Positions 42,017-52,539 of a stretch of 64,000 nt of DNA are shown in pieces. Each line of letters begins with the position of its first letter. Within the stretch, counting starts at the first letter, position 1. The position numbers and the translations under genes are program-made. This DNA comes from Notospermus geniculatus (lineage: Eukaryota > Nemertea > Pilidiophora > Heteronemertea > Lineidae): assembly GCA_002633025.1 (NCBI GenBank), contig NMRB01000478.1, positions 83,751 to 147,750 on the forward strand, in the 5' to 3' direction. Below the pieces are notes generated by a model. It did no database searches and was not told where the DNA came from. It was given only the letters and a program-made list of their open reading frames with translations.

Positions 42017-43828
42017 AATTTGGTGAAACCATGGATTTGTTAGGTCAGAGTGCCAACTCTGAGATCAATTACAATATCAATTTGTCAAAAATTGGGTGAT
42101 TCAAAAATGCTTTGTAGCTCGGTTATTTCTGAGTGCATACATGTATAACCGTGGAAGGTGTCATTTTGTTTGTAATGATCTTCTCTACACAATAATCCTT
42201 CACAAATTAAGATCCATTCGGTTACAGGGTCACCAGAGGCAATTTACTAAACCCACTTTCGGAGTTGCACATTCTTGGTACTTATTTATTTTTGCTATGT
42301 ATCAGACTTGAAGGGTGTCAGTGAATGAGACATAAAACTATGGCGATCCAGACAGTCTGCATCTCATATCAACTACAGTAAACAGGCCTAAACAAGATTT
42401 TCTGAAAATCTATGTGGTCCCACGGATGTGGAGTACATGTAATTGCTGGCTTGGCACACAGTACCAATATTAATGAGGCCATCTCACAATTTGCTGGGGT
42501 GTTACAGGGTGTACAACCAATACCTCTCCCTCGTCAAATGTTAGGCCAAGATGCAGAATAGCACAAAATTGACACACAAAATGATAATAAGCAAGAAGTC
42601 AATCTCCAGAATTCACAAATTTTCGACCCCAACCGAGGTCTTTTTCAAGTGGAACTTTACTTTGGTCTTTTCTGGAGTTTCAATTTGTAAAGTTCCACTT
42701 GAAAAAGACCCCGGTTGGGGTCGAAAATTCGTGAATTCTGGAGATTGACTTCTTGCTTATTATCAAGTGTTAGGGGTATCAATACCGGTACTTCTCTAGC
42801 TTTCCTAGAGGGCGCCTGAAATGAGGACTAATAAACAACCTTCTCCCATTCATGCACCACATACATGTAGGCCCACTCATAGATGGTCCCTGACCAATCT
42901 GACAATGGTAAATACATTAAATCACTGTGACAATGCTAAAATATTGTCAACCACATCACTCTCGAGAAAAATATACAATAAATCTTTGTATAAATACTGT
43001 ACATATAGGGCAATAAAAAAATTGGAATTAGACAGATGATTTAAGTGCTTTCAGGCACAAAATGCACAACATGGTGGGGGAAAATCATGTCAATATGATC
43101 AAGGCAAAGCATCCCATTAAACATGTTAAAATACTGGTCAAAATAAACAAGCACCATAGAGACTATCATTTCGCAAACCAAATATTTCAGTATCTACAAC
43201 ATCTTATCCATTTTCGTCACTGAGTTTCACAAAGCATGTTACTTCCTGTACGATGACAATCCATGGAGTCAACTACTAGCAAACTGGCAAGTACAATATC
43301 CCAGAAACTGTTACACCTCAGGGAGAGCCTCGGCCAGGGTTTCTTTAATCACGTTAATTATCAGTGTCCCCTAAATTTTAGTAAAATCATATCTGGCCAA
43401 AGCCCTGACATGAAGTCAGTAAGACAACAACGGTTTATTGAATGACTGGCTGACTATGCAAATAACTGACAGACTGTACTCCCAAAATACTGATATACTG
43501 ATAGTTACATCTTTACTTTATTCTAAAATCGAGTGACTGACTAGAGAAGTACTTCATTAAATATTCTATACGTACAAACCAAAAAATACATACAGTCAGG
43601 GTTGCCACCAGAAAAATAATTGAGGGTATGGAATTTCTAGCAAAGGGCATGCAGCCCCCAGAATTTGTTTCAAATGTAATGATTAGGCCAAAGGAATTTT
43701 TTTCAGCCTAAAGACAATGTTTTTACCATAAATGTATGTCATTCTTCTTGTACATGTTATTGCTGTTATGATTGTACATTGCATCCTCCTATTTTTTTAC
43801 CACTCTTTTTCTCTAATATATTAGAAAA
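42016..43828. repeat. ~1.85-kb tandem duplication, copy B
   Basis: See copy A at 40050-41924. It contains three TACATGTA octamers (42138, 42434, 42862) where copy A has TA, and TA where copy A has octamers at 40357 and 41601. Confidence 0.92.
42586..42761. mobile_element. MITE with ~74-bp inverted ends, paralogous copy
   Basis: Duplicate of 40683-40859 carried within copy B. Confidence 0.9.
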
Positions 43829-45119
43829 AAAATTCCTATACCGGTAATTCTGAAGGGACCCTAACATCCTAGATACAGATTCTGTACCAAATGTACCAGT
43901 ACCCTCAGGGAGAGACCCTAACAGTAGACTGGAAACTGTTTATGAATACTATAGAACAACATGCATGTAATATAATGAGATTGACTAGTGATGTACTCCA
44001 TTAAAAATAATATGGGAAAAGAGATTCATGCAACTCATCAAACACAGTCATCATAGTACATGTACCTACATGACAAACTGGAATATAACATGTTATGCAA
44101 CTCCACTTCATCGGTTTTATTTCATCACAACATCTGACCGAAGTCAGAAGGACAGAGGATCAAATGTATTGTTCATTATCTCCAAGATGAGATCAAGTGA
44201 ATGTCTTAAGAAATGGAGTGGTGCGTTTCCAATGCTATTGCTACATGTATATTCAGCTGCATTGTTACAAGACACCTTTCTGCAGAGATAGGAGCTTGCT
44301 CCTGAACTTGAGTTAAACCATTTGGCAGATACGGTAAATCAATTCTTGTCCCTTCATTCTTACTTATTGTTGTGTAGACCCTGAGAATTCTTTATAACAA
44401 ATGAAAAATATTGGACCTATGATCCAAAGGATATGTCACAGAACTGGGGGTACACCATACTACTCATGACCAGGGCCCATATTCATAAAAGATTTTAAGT
44501 CTAAGTATACTGTCTACTTATTGCATCAAACTTAAGATTAGTACGGTACCCCACTTAGAAATCAAGTGAATGTCTTAAGAAATGGAGTGGTGCGTTTCCA
44601 ATGCTATTGCTACATGTATATTCAGCTGCATTGTTACAAGACACCTTTCTGCAGAGATATGAGCTTGCTCCTGAACTTGAGTTAAACCATTTGGCAGATA
44701 CGGTAAATCAATTCTTGTCCCTTCATTCTTACTTATTGTTGTGTCGACCCTGAGAATTAACAAATGAAAAATATTGGACCTATGATCCAAAGGATATGTC
44801 AAAGAACTGGGGGTACACCATACTACTCAGGACCAGGGCCCATATTCATAAAAGATTTTAAGTCTAAGTATACTGTCTACTTATTGCATCAAACTTAAGA
44901 TTAGTACGGTACCCCACTTAGATTTGATTCTTTTCTAAATATGGACCTTGATTCACTATTCATGTTATGGACAATCCAAATAGGAAAACATTTTCATAAT
45001 ATTGGTCCCTGTTCACAATTTTCCTGAATTCAATCAGTGATGAACAAAGTTGAATTTTTATCGAATTTTTTGGATAAATTTTCATGGAAAATGCATCATA
45101 GAAAAGGGTTGCCCTATAA
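43829..45119. other. Intergenic with a ~369-bp tandem duplication
   Basis: Bases 44192-44558 and 44561-44920 are two near-identical units (ATCAAGTGAATGTCTTAAG start). Each carries part of a GCCCATATTCATAAAAG-type MITE. The second unit lacks six bases near 44755. No exon is recognised. Confidence 0.75.
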
Positions 45120-45596
45120 TCAGGCAATAACTTCTGTATTCCTCTTCAACTTTAAAAACATGAACCACTGTTTGACAAACCATCCATTTACAATTCGTTC
45201 AACTGATGGAAAAGACCTTAGTACCCTCACAACCAATTTATACAACCTACATCTCAAGCTATCAAAGATACCAAGCTTCACAACTGGAAGAGGAAGACCC
45301 AATATTTCATATATCCAGGCAAATATTGCCTCAAAGGAGAAGAGTCTGAATTTTACTGGGATATTGGAACCTTCAATGAAAGCACTGGCCATCTTTTTGA
45401 AGTCTGCTGGTGGGTTATCTAAAGCAGGGATGATGATTTCAGTCTCTATTTCCTTACATATTGCATAAGTCTCATCATAATTCCCTTGGCATAAATTGTA
45501 CTTGTCGTCTACTCCTAAGAGATATCCAATTCCACGCCAGAAATGTATATAGTCTTCGAGATCGGAGTGTGAACAAGATATCCCAATAGCATACGT
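45120..45596 (-). CDS. mpaB/rubber-oxygenase-like (DUF2236) protein, C-terminal fragment
   Basis: About 158 codons ending at a TGA on the minus strand. SDLEDYIHFWRGIGYLLGVDD and KYNLCQ match the conserved block that animal DUF2236 proteins share with the ER-bound oxygenase mpaB/rubber oxygenase domain; PALDNPPADFKKMASAF and the following hydrophobic helices also fit. Immediately upstream the frame meets a stop, and no AG acceptor is visible before the conserved block. This part is therefore either a broken fragment, a misassembly, or follows a non-canonical junction. Upstream exons were not found before TIMM50. Function and substrate in animals are unknown. Family assignment rests on recognition of the motif block only. 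Confidence 0.55.
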   Translation of the reverse strand, partial: TYAIGISCSHSDLEDYIHFWRGIGYLLGVDDKYNLCQGNYDETYAICKEIETEIIIPALDNPPADFKKMASAFIEGSNIPVKFRLFSFEAIFAWIYEILGLPLPVVKLGIFDSLRCRLYKLVVRVLRSFPSVERIVNGWFVKQWFMFLKLKRNTEVIA

Positions 45597-45962
45597 GTGT
45601 CAGAAAACAGGCAAACATGGCGGACGCGGCCTGTCGTAGTAGTGGAGGAACGGAGCGATACGACAGGGGACCAGTCTACCAGAGCCGAAGCCTTCTAGCC
45701 CTAGCGGTGGCTTCGGGAACCAAAATGATCCAGAAGCTGAAATATCAGCACATTCATCATTTTAACGCTAGGTGTCACTATCTTCTTCCTATGCCGGTGT
45801 AACAGTAATGAACATCCTAGAAATGCAAGTCCGATTGTCATGGTCTCTATAGCGATATATTCTAATCTCCGGGCCCGTAGCTAGCATAGGAATAGGCATC
45901 TTGCCCAACCAAGGCTTCCTGTCACTCCTACTATCGCTCCATCCACCCTTGCCGACCACCGT

Positions 45963-46137
45963 CAGGCGCGGATCCAAGGGGGGGCGCACCCGGCGCACGC
46001 CCCCCTTTCGGCCGACAAATCTTTAAAATTGACCGTGAAATTATGAAATTTGGAGCAAATCATTGAAATTGACCACAGATTTCAATGTATCTAGCACGGT
46101 GCGCCCCCTCTTTCCCGAAATCCTGGATCCGTCCCTG
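45963..46137. mobile_element. 175-bp hAT-like MITE, 5-bp target duplication
   Basis: Ends CAGGCGCGGATCCAAGG and CCTGGATCCGTCCCTG with TSD ACCGT at 45958-45962 and 46138-46142. Same family as 39341-39505. Confidence 0.85.
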
Positions 46138-46589
46138 ACCGTAGCATTTATCGCTCGCATTTGCCGCCCATGAGCGTGGCGGCTGAAGCAGCCAAACGTT
46201 ACTGAAAGCGCGGTTTATGACGAAGATAGGAACATTGTGAGATTTGGATCGATGAAAATCTCAAAATGAAGAATAATCTAATACGTTAATGCATGTTTTA
46301 TTCACAAAACATTGGATTACACGCATTTATCATTGACAGTGGTGGGGGTGTGTGCGGTCCATGGAACGACCTGTCTGCGAGCAGGATGACAAACGGTGGT
46401 CGTCAAGGGTGAAGGGAGCGTAGTTCGAAGGGCGGAGTGACCGGAGGCCTTGATTAGTCAAGATGAGGAATAGGGGGAAATTTTCAGACAAAGAAATTCC
46501 CAGGCAAAGAAATTCTTTTTTCAGCAAAATCAAATGGGATAAAAGAGCATGTTGTTCATGTGGTCTCCCGGGCTCTCAGTATAGGCCCT

Positions 46590-46740
46590 ACAGTCAGTCG
46601 GTGAGTCGGTGTGTGGAGGCATGGGTTCGAATCCTGGTAGGCTACTGTAGTGTCGGGAATCTCAGTAAGAAACTGAGTTATTGCCTGGCCCTAATGTTAG
46701 GTGGTCAAGTCCTTGCAGTCATTGAATGCAGTAACTGCCC
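46590..46740 (+). mobile_element. tRNA-derived SINE, family C
   Basis: GCATGGGTTCGAATCCTGGTAGG is a good box B; the preceding GTCAGTCGGTGAGTCGG could be a degenerate box A. Related to 3724-3800. Confidence 0.5.
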
Positions 46741-47150
46741 CCTAGGCCTAATATCTCTAATGGGCTCCGGGATTTCATTTTTTCAGGGACACTCTCTCAG
46801 AACCATGTTCAACATTACCCGCCGGTTGTTGGAAATGGTCAGATTCTGGACCCAACCACACAAAAATGCAGAACAATTTCTCCCCCAGGCCCCTCCCCCT
46901 TGGCGCCGGCAAGGCGCGCGCCGAAGCCCACGCCCGTTGAGCTCAATTTGCTTCACTAAAATGCCCCCCCCCCCATAGCGAAAAAAGTTAGCTACGGCCC
47001 TAAACCATGTTGAAACGGGTGCTGACATTCGGTTTAAACTGGTGAAATTAGGTAGGCCTATAACCCCTAACGACAAATTATTGGTTGTAGCTCCCCTTTA
47101 AATCACGAACGCCAATCACTGTAGGAACGAGGTTGACGCAATGAAACAAT

Positions 47151-50100
47151 ATGGCGACCACCATGTCCATGTGTGCCTGTCGGTCACCGGCCAAATTATT
47201 ACGATATTTCAACAAAATTAGAGACTTACGAACTGTACTAATTGCTCCAAATCATACAATTCGATTGTTAGCACGAAATTATGCCCCATCAGCCAAATTC
47301 CACAGCGGTTTGATTGCGTATGCTTCGACTGAAAATGGTAAAATGTCGAAGACTCCCAGCATCACGGAATCCATCCTGCAGCAAAAAGTTGGAGCGTTGC
47401 CAAAAGACGAAAAAGACAAACAGGAGGAATCAAAAAAAGAAAAAAATAAAGACAAAAAAGATTCCAAGTGGACGGGACCAAATGTCTGGAAACTTGGGCT
47501 GATCAGTTTAGGGGCGATGGGAGCATTTTCTTTTGGACTTCTTCTGGTAGAATGGGGTCAGTTTTTTGTAGATAGGCTAGCTAGGCCTAGGCCTAGGCCA
47601 AGGCCTATGGTTTTTTGAGTTGATTAGTAGGCCTATGCCTATGCCTAAAAGGCCATGGGCATGACCAAAGTCATCATATGATCATGAAATCATAGCAACA
47701 TTCTGTCAGCAGTCGTCGATCATTGCTAACAGCAGAACATTTTTCACGGTGTTGTGTTAGGCCACATAAAAAAAATCTTTAGTTTAGCATCAGTCAAACT
47801 TGTAAAAAGTGAGGAGGGAGAAGGGTTTTTTTTTTTTTTTTTTTTTTTAATACTGAAATGGACTGTGATCATCGATAGAGAGCTTGGAAGCATTGCACCA
47901 TTTACCATACAATAGACAAATCCTTAATATTAACTCGAAAACGGTTTTTATTCAAAAAAATAAATATCTGAGTCACCCTGGAAAAGGCATGTGTAGACAA
48001 GAAACCACACTTTTGGACAGAGAACATTATAATGTGAGAAAAGAATTGAAGNNNNNNNNNNNNNNNNNNNNNNNNNNNNNNNNNNNNNNNNNNNNNNNNN
48101 NNNNNNNNNNNNNNNNNNNNNNNNNNNNNNNNNNNNNNNNNTCCATCACATTTGCCATTTTTCAACAAGCACTTTTTCATTAGTTACACTTATTCAGAAA
48201 AGAAATAGTCCAAAGTTGACTGCCCAGCATTAACCTAGTTTTCCATGCAGAATCACGAACAACGGACTGAGACAAGAGAGTCCAAACAGAGCCTTGTCCC
48301 ACCAAACTAAAGAATTCAGTCATTCAGTGTGTTAATGTGTTAATTAAAAGTGATTAGTACACGTATGATCACAAACAATCAATGCACATGTAATTAGCAC
48401 CCCATGTTTGGTGATTTAATCACCTACCACTGACCACTTTATGAATGAAACCTTTGAAAATGGCTTCAAATTTTCACCTCCTGTCCGTAATAGTGAGGTT
48501 ATGGGACCCAATTTTCCAGAAATCAACTGTCCGTTGTCCTGAATTGTGAGGTGTCCGCAATATTGAGTTAAATTTATATTGAAAATGGCTTGGGAAAATT
48601 CGGGACTGGACAGATCTGTCCGTAATCTTGAGGTGTCCGCTGTATTGAGGTGTCCGTTAGGAGAGGTTCTACTGTAGTATCGAATTAGGCCTCGACAGGC
48701 CTACTTATATCTGATATTATCATTCATAGCTTGGACTTCTTGATATGAAGTGATGAGTGAGGACACTTCTTGAGGCCACCTTGGGCATACTCTACTGACT
48801 CAACTGAGTTTCTTTTATTGGCCTGGCAATGCTGCATGCAGTTGATTTTTCCTGGCTGTCACTAGTGTCACTCAGTGTTGTCATTCTCCTCTGATCTATT
48901 TCAGGTGCCCCCAGATTAGATGAAAGTGGAAAAGAGATTGTGGATGAGTTCACACATTGTAAGCAATTGACTTTAATTCAATGAATGAAAAGAGAGTGAG
49001 TGTGTACTTGTGGGTATCCAGTAAATTAGACAAGAGTAAATTAGACAACGGTATTTTAGACAAAGTGAATTAGACAATGGTAAATTGGACACTGATGGTC
49101 ATTGGTAAATTAGACAATGGTATTGGTAAACTAGACATGTGAGGATAGGGGTAAATTAGACAGTTTTACTTATCTTCTTTTTGGGACTTGGCATGATATT
49201 AGGCCTATCAACACAATATTTATTAATTGACTGTTATCGCTCAAGTAATTAAATCTAACACCTCCATGACACAATTTGCATTGAGTAATTGTGACATTTT
49301 GCTTGGTGCAATTAAACTGAAATTGCTGTCCCTGTAATTAGCGGCCTAGTTAGTTGCTTACTCAAAAAATCCAGGGTGATTTTCTGACCAACTTGATGTT
49401 AATTAGGGACAGAGATATATAAAAGGGGGCCAGTGAACCCAACATTTCATAGCAGTTTTTCAATGATGAAGGTGGTCAAGAGTCTAGTTGTCTAATTTAC
49501 TTTTGTCTAATTTACCCGGATTCGTTTTACTGACATTATAAATGGTTGAGAATTTTCTGATTTGTAAGCTCCCTTCATCTGGATTCCTGAAAATGAGCTA
49601 TTCAGGTTGTCACTCAAAACAATATGTTGCTTCTTTGAGTGGCATTTTAGATAGGACGAAAAAAAAAATGGTTTCACTATCTATAGTATATTTCAACACA
49701 ACGTTTTCACCAGTTGTTCCCTGGTCATTGAATGACTAGTGTACAAGTAACTGAATGGCATATTCATAACATTAGGATCTAGCTCATTCACTTCTGGGAT
49801 TTTGGCTCCAGACCACAGTGGGGGTAGAAAATTTGCGAATATCGGAGACAACTTTGATTTATTTATAGCCTACTGTGTTAATATGTTGCTTCATTGTAAT
49901 TACAATGTACATTCAATTTCAGTACCAGTTTGGCAACAGTATCCAAAGAGAGCTCTTAGGGAATTCGAATTTTATAAACAGGTGAACTTACATCTTCTAC
50001 ATTTCATCTCTGGCGGAATTATAGAGGAGTTGATTTGTTTTATTTCCTGGGAAGAAAAGTGTGTTCTTTGTAAAAGAAACAGGTGAATCAGATATATCAT

Positions 50101-51713
50101 TGACTGATTTAATGGTTATGAGCCTACTTATTGAACTCTATATTCGCCTGTTTCTAGCTTATCCGAGATCCGACCAGTGAAAAACTCTTACCAGATCCAC
50201 TAAAAGAGCCATACTATCAACCCCCTTATACCCTTGTGCTGGAAATGACTGGTGTGTTGGTTCATCCGGATTGGACGGTAGGCATTGCTGGACCTGAAAT
50301 GAAAAAAGTGGAATTAAAGACACCGTAATTTGATATTGGTATCAAAAACTGAATGATATCATTGATAATGATAACTTTGTTTTCTTCAGTATGGCACTGG
50401 GTGGAGATTTAAAAAGCGACCTGGTGTTGAATTTTTTCTACAGCAAGTTGGCCCTCCTCTTTTTGAAGTTGTGATCTACACTGCAGAACAAGGATTTGTA
50501 AGTTTCCTAGGTCTCTTCTTACTTCTACTCAATTTCAAGGAAAAAATACTTCTCTCACAAAAAGCATCATTAAAGCATTCATTGAATGATTGTGCTGTGT
50601 GTTGTACATTTTCATTCATATTTTGATTCATTGCAGACTGCTTTCCCCATCCTAGACTCACTCGACCCTCATGGTTATATTACGTACCGATTGTTCAGGG
50701 ATTCCACAAGATATGTGAAAGGCCATCATGTAAAGGTATGAAATTGTATTCAGTTGTGGACATCAAGGATGGATTTCTGAACATGTGTGCTTGTTCTTCA
50801 CAGTAATTATAATCACAAAAGGTATCAATGCTTGCCAGGATATCCATGCAGAAATAAGTATGATGTTGGTAAAAGATGTTGGAATGTGGTGTTTGATGAA
50901 GGTTTGATTAGGAAGGTAAGAAATCTTTCCCTGACTTAACAATAAGCATCTTTAAAATCATTCTTTTCTTCAGGATTTAGGGTGCTTAAATCGTGACCTA
51001 TCCAAGGTTATTTTTGTTGATTGCAACCCAAAGTCTTACCAACTTAATCCAAGAAATGCATTAGGTCTCAGAAAATGGAAGGGAGAGGATGATGACCGGA
51101 CGCTAGTTGACCTTGCACAGTTTTTGAGGAGTAAGTGTTATCAGATGTTTCCACCTTAGATTTACTGTTAATTTAACAGCATTGTGGTGGTCTCTGAATC
51201 GCTCTGTAATGGCAGCGATGGATTGAGTATCAAATAGAAAAGTTATAGATACTACGGTAATCATTGTTTACTGGTATTTGCTTCTTCAGCCCATATCTGG
51301 CGTCATCAGAATAGTTATCTTTCTGACTTTTCTGTAATCTCACTGGTTTGCATTTTCCAGCCATTGCAACGAGTGGTGTCGAAGATGTCCGAAATGTGCT
51401 AGAGTTTTACAGTCAGTTTGATGAACCTTTGGAAATATTTAAAGAAAATCAAAGAAGGCTACAGGTAAGATGTGTAGCACCTCTTCCCAGTTGAGTTGTG
51501 GTAGATGTGTAGCAGCCCTTCCCAGTTGAGTTGTGGTAGATATACCGGTAAGCATAGATAGTCCTGAAAAAGCGAGTCATCTAGAAATCTCAAGCAAAGG
51601 AACGATTCATATTTCAGGAGGAACAAGAGAAGCTTGCCAAAGCTCAGGAAGATCAACAGAAACAGCAAAGTCTTGTTGGAAGTGTGGCATCTGGATTCTT
51701 CAGGAGGAGATAG
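47151..51713 (+). CDS. TIMM50: Mitochondrial inner-membrane import subunit TIM50, complete
   Basis: Receptor of the TIM23 translocase, anchored in the inner membrane with its main domain in the intermembrane space (family knowledge). Exons: 47151-47556, 48905-48958, 49923-49981, 50158-50277, 50390-50497, 50637-50735, 50974-51130, 51361-51464, 51618-51713; all GT-AG, phases consistent, 400 aa. The N terminus is basic and Ser/Thr-rich (targeting peptide), followed by a lysine-rich stretch (87-106) and a TM helix (about 113-133). The FCP1-like domain starts at [16 protein letters not shown] (197-212), where the catalytic DxDx(T/V) aspartates are replaced, as usual for TIM50. [24 protein letters not shown] and [11 protein letters not shown] continue it. 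The second intron contains a repeat element, and the 3' UTR two MITEs. A 90-N gap lies in intron 1 only. Confidence 0.96.
47826..47848. repeat. Poly-T run (23 bases)
   Basis: Homopolymer in TIMM50 intron 1. Confidence 0.97.
48052..48141. other. Assembly gap, 90 N
   Basis: Run of N in TIMM50 intron 1. No exon is missing, since exon 1 and exon 2 join in phase. Confidence 0.98.
48480..48678. mobile_element. Degraded pogo/Tigger-type MITE
   Basis: Repeated GAGGTGTCCG and TGTCCGTAAT motifs and a right end GTCCGTTAGGAGAGGTTCTACTGTA resemble 30956-31133 (ends in ...GGTTCCACTG-TA). The left end is not clear. Confidence 0.55.
49021..49517. mobile_element. Element bounded by TAAATTAGACAA repeats
   Basis: The left side has about seven units of GTAAATTAGACAA variants (49021-49160). 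The right end (49488-49517) carries the inverted counterpart TTGTCTAATTTAC twice. The interior is AT-rich and non-coding. In TIMM50 intron 2. Confidence 0.7.
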
Positions 51714-51730
51714 ACCGAAATGAACATGAA

Positions 51731-51905
51731 AGACTCTGCTCCACTTGAGAGTTTTTTGTGTGGGAGTTGGCTCTCAATGGGCAATTCACCATCAGTTGTT
51801 TCCTTTCGCTTTTGCTGAGACCAATGACAAAAACATCTGTTCACAGTTGAGTTGCCCGTAGAGAGCCAATCGTGCGAGAAATCTTCTTTTGGCGGAGCAG
51901 TGCCT
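51731..51905. mobile_element. MITE in TIMM50 3' UTR, copy 1
   Basis: Ends AGACTCTGCTCCACTTGAG and GGCGGAGCAGTGCCT. Interior CTCAATGGGCAATTCACC pairs with GTTGCCCGTAGAGAGCC. It starts 18 bases after the TIMM50 stop. Confidence 0.75.
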
Positions 51906-52034
51906 CAAGAGATGAATCCTCAGTGGGTGTTTGCGATGTCATGAATACACTGCATCAGGGCTTATGGGCCATCATATTGAACAAAGCACTGGCCCTGAAT
52001 CAGATTATTCAATGGATGAACAGTGGGTGGTATG

Positions 52035-52040
52035 AATAAA
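52035..52040 (+). terminator. Candidate polyadenylation signal of TIMM50
   Basis: AATAAA about 320 bases after the stop codon, just past the first MITE. Another AATAAA at 52352-52357 is an alternative. Confidence 0.45.
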
Positions 52041-52356
52041 GTCTTGGAAACGCTTTCACTTAGATTTTGAGCAGAGCACTCCATTTTGTGCTTGAATTAA
52101 AAGGACGTAAAGCATTCACTTGTTTTTATTCACACTAGCCATTATTTTAGCTGAACCTTCCTTGACAATACAGTCATTTATAGATGTGTCATTCTTCATA
52201 AGAATGTCTTTAGTTGGTACTTGGGAGAATATACATTGTACTGTCAGTATAATTCCTCCAAGGTTGGTATCAACATTGATAACCTTGTCATACAAGTCCT
52301 CATGGACAGTTGCGTCGTGTATAAACCGTCATCATGTTGACATGTATCCCTAATAA

Positions 52357-52539
52357 AGGTGCTGCTCTATGTGCAAGTTTTCTCAAAACAAGTTGGCTTT
52401 CAATGGGCAATTTACCCTTAGTGGTTTCCTTATAACTTCGGCAAAGATCAATGCCACAAACGACTGCCCATAGTTTTCTATGGTCAAGTTGCCCAGAGAG
52501 AGCTTTAGCACAGGACAACTCTTACACAGAGCAGCGCCT
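52357..52539. mobile_element. MITE copy 2 downstream of TIMM50
   Basis: Ends AGGTGCTGCTCT and AGAGCAGCGCCT; the interior matches 51731-51905 and 14734-14910. Confidence 0.8.

Larger units (their letters stand above)
45597..47150. other. Intergenic region upstream of TIMM50
   Basis: A CpG-rich stretch at 45600-45760 starts with AACATGGCGGACGCGG, like a promoter-proximal 5' exon, and opens a short plus-strand frame (MADAACRSSGG) with no recognised homology. The hAT-like MITE 45963-46137 and a SINE head at 46590-46740 follow. TIMM50's promoter probably lies in the last 150 bases; CCAATCAC occurs at about 47113. Confidence 0.5.

Noticed and set aside
46463-46978. Plus-strand 171-codon frame before TIMM50
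   Set aside because: It runs through a SINE head and GC-rich low-complexity sequence; no protein-like conservation pattern.
49021-49160. Regularly repeated 13-15-bp units, considered as a CRISPR-like array
   Set aside because: The genome is eukaryotic, units are short, unevenly spaced and AT-rich, and have an inverted counterpart, which fits a transposon end.
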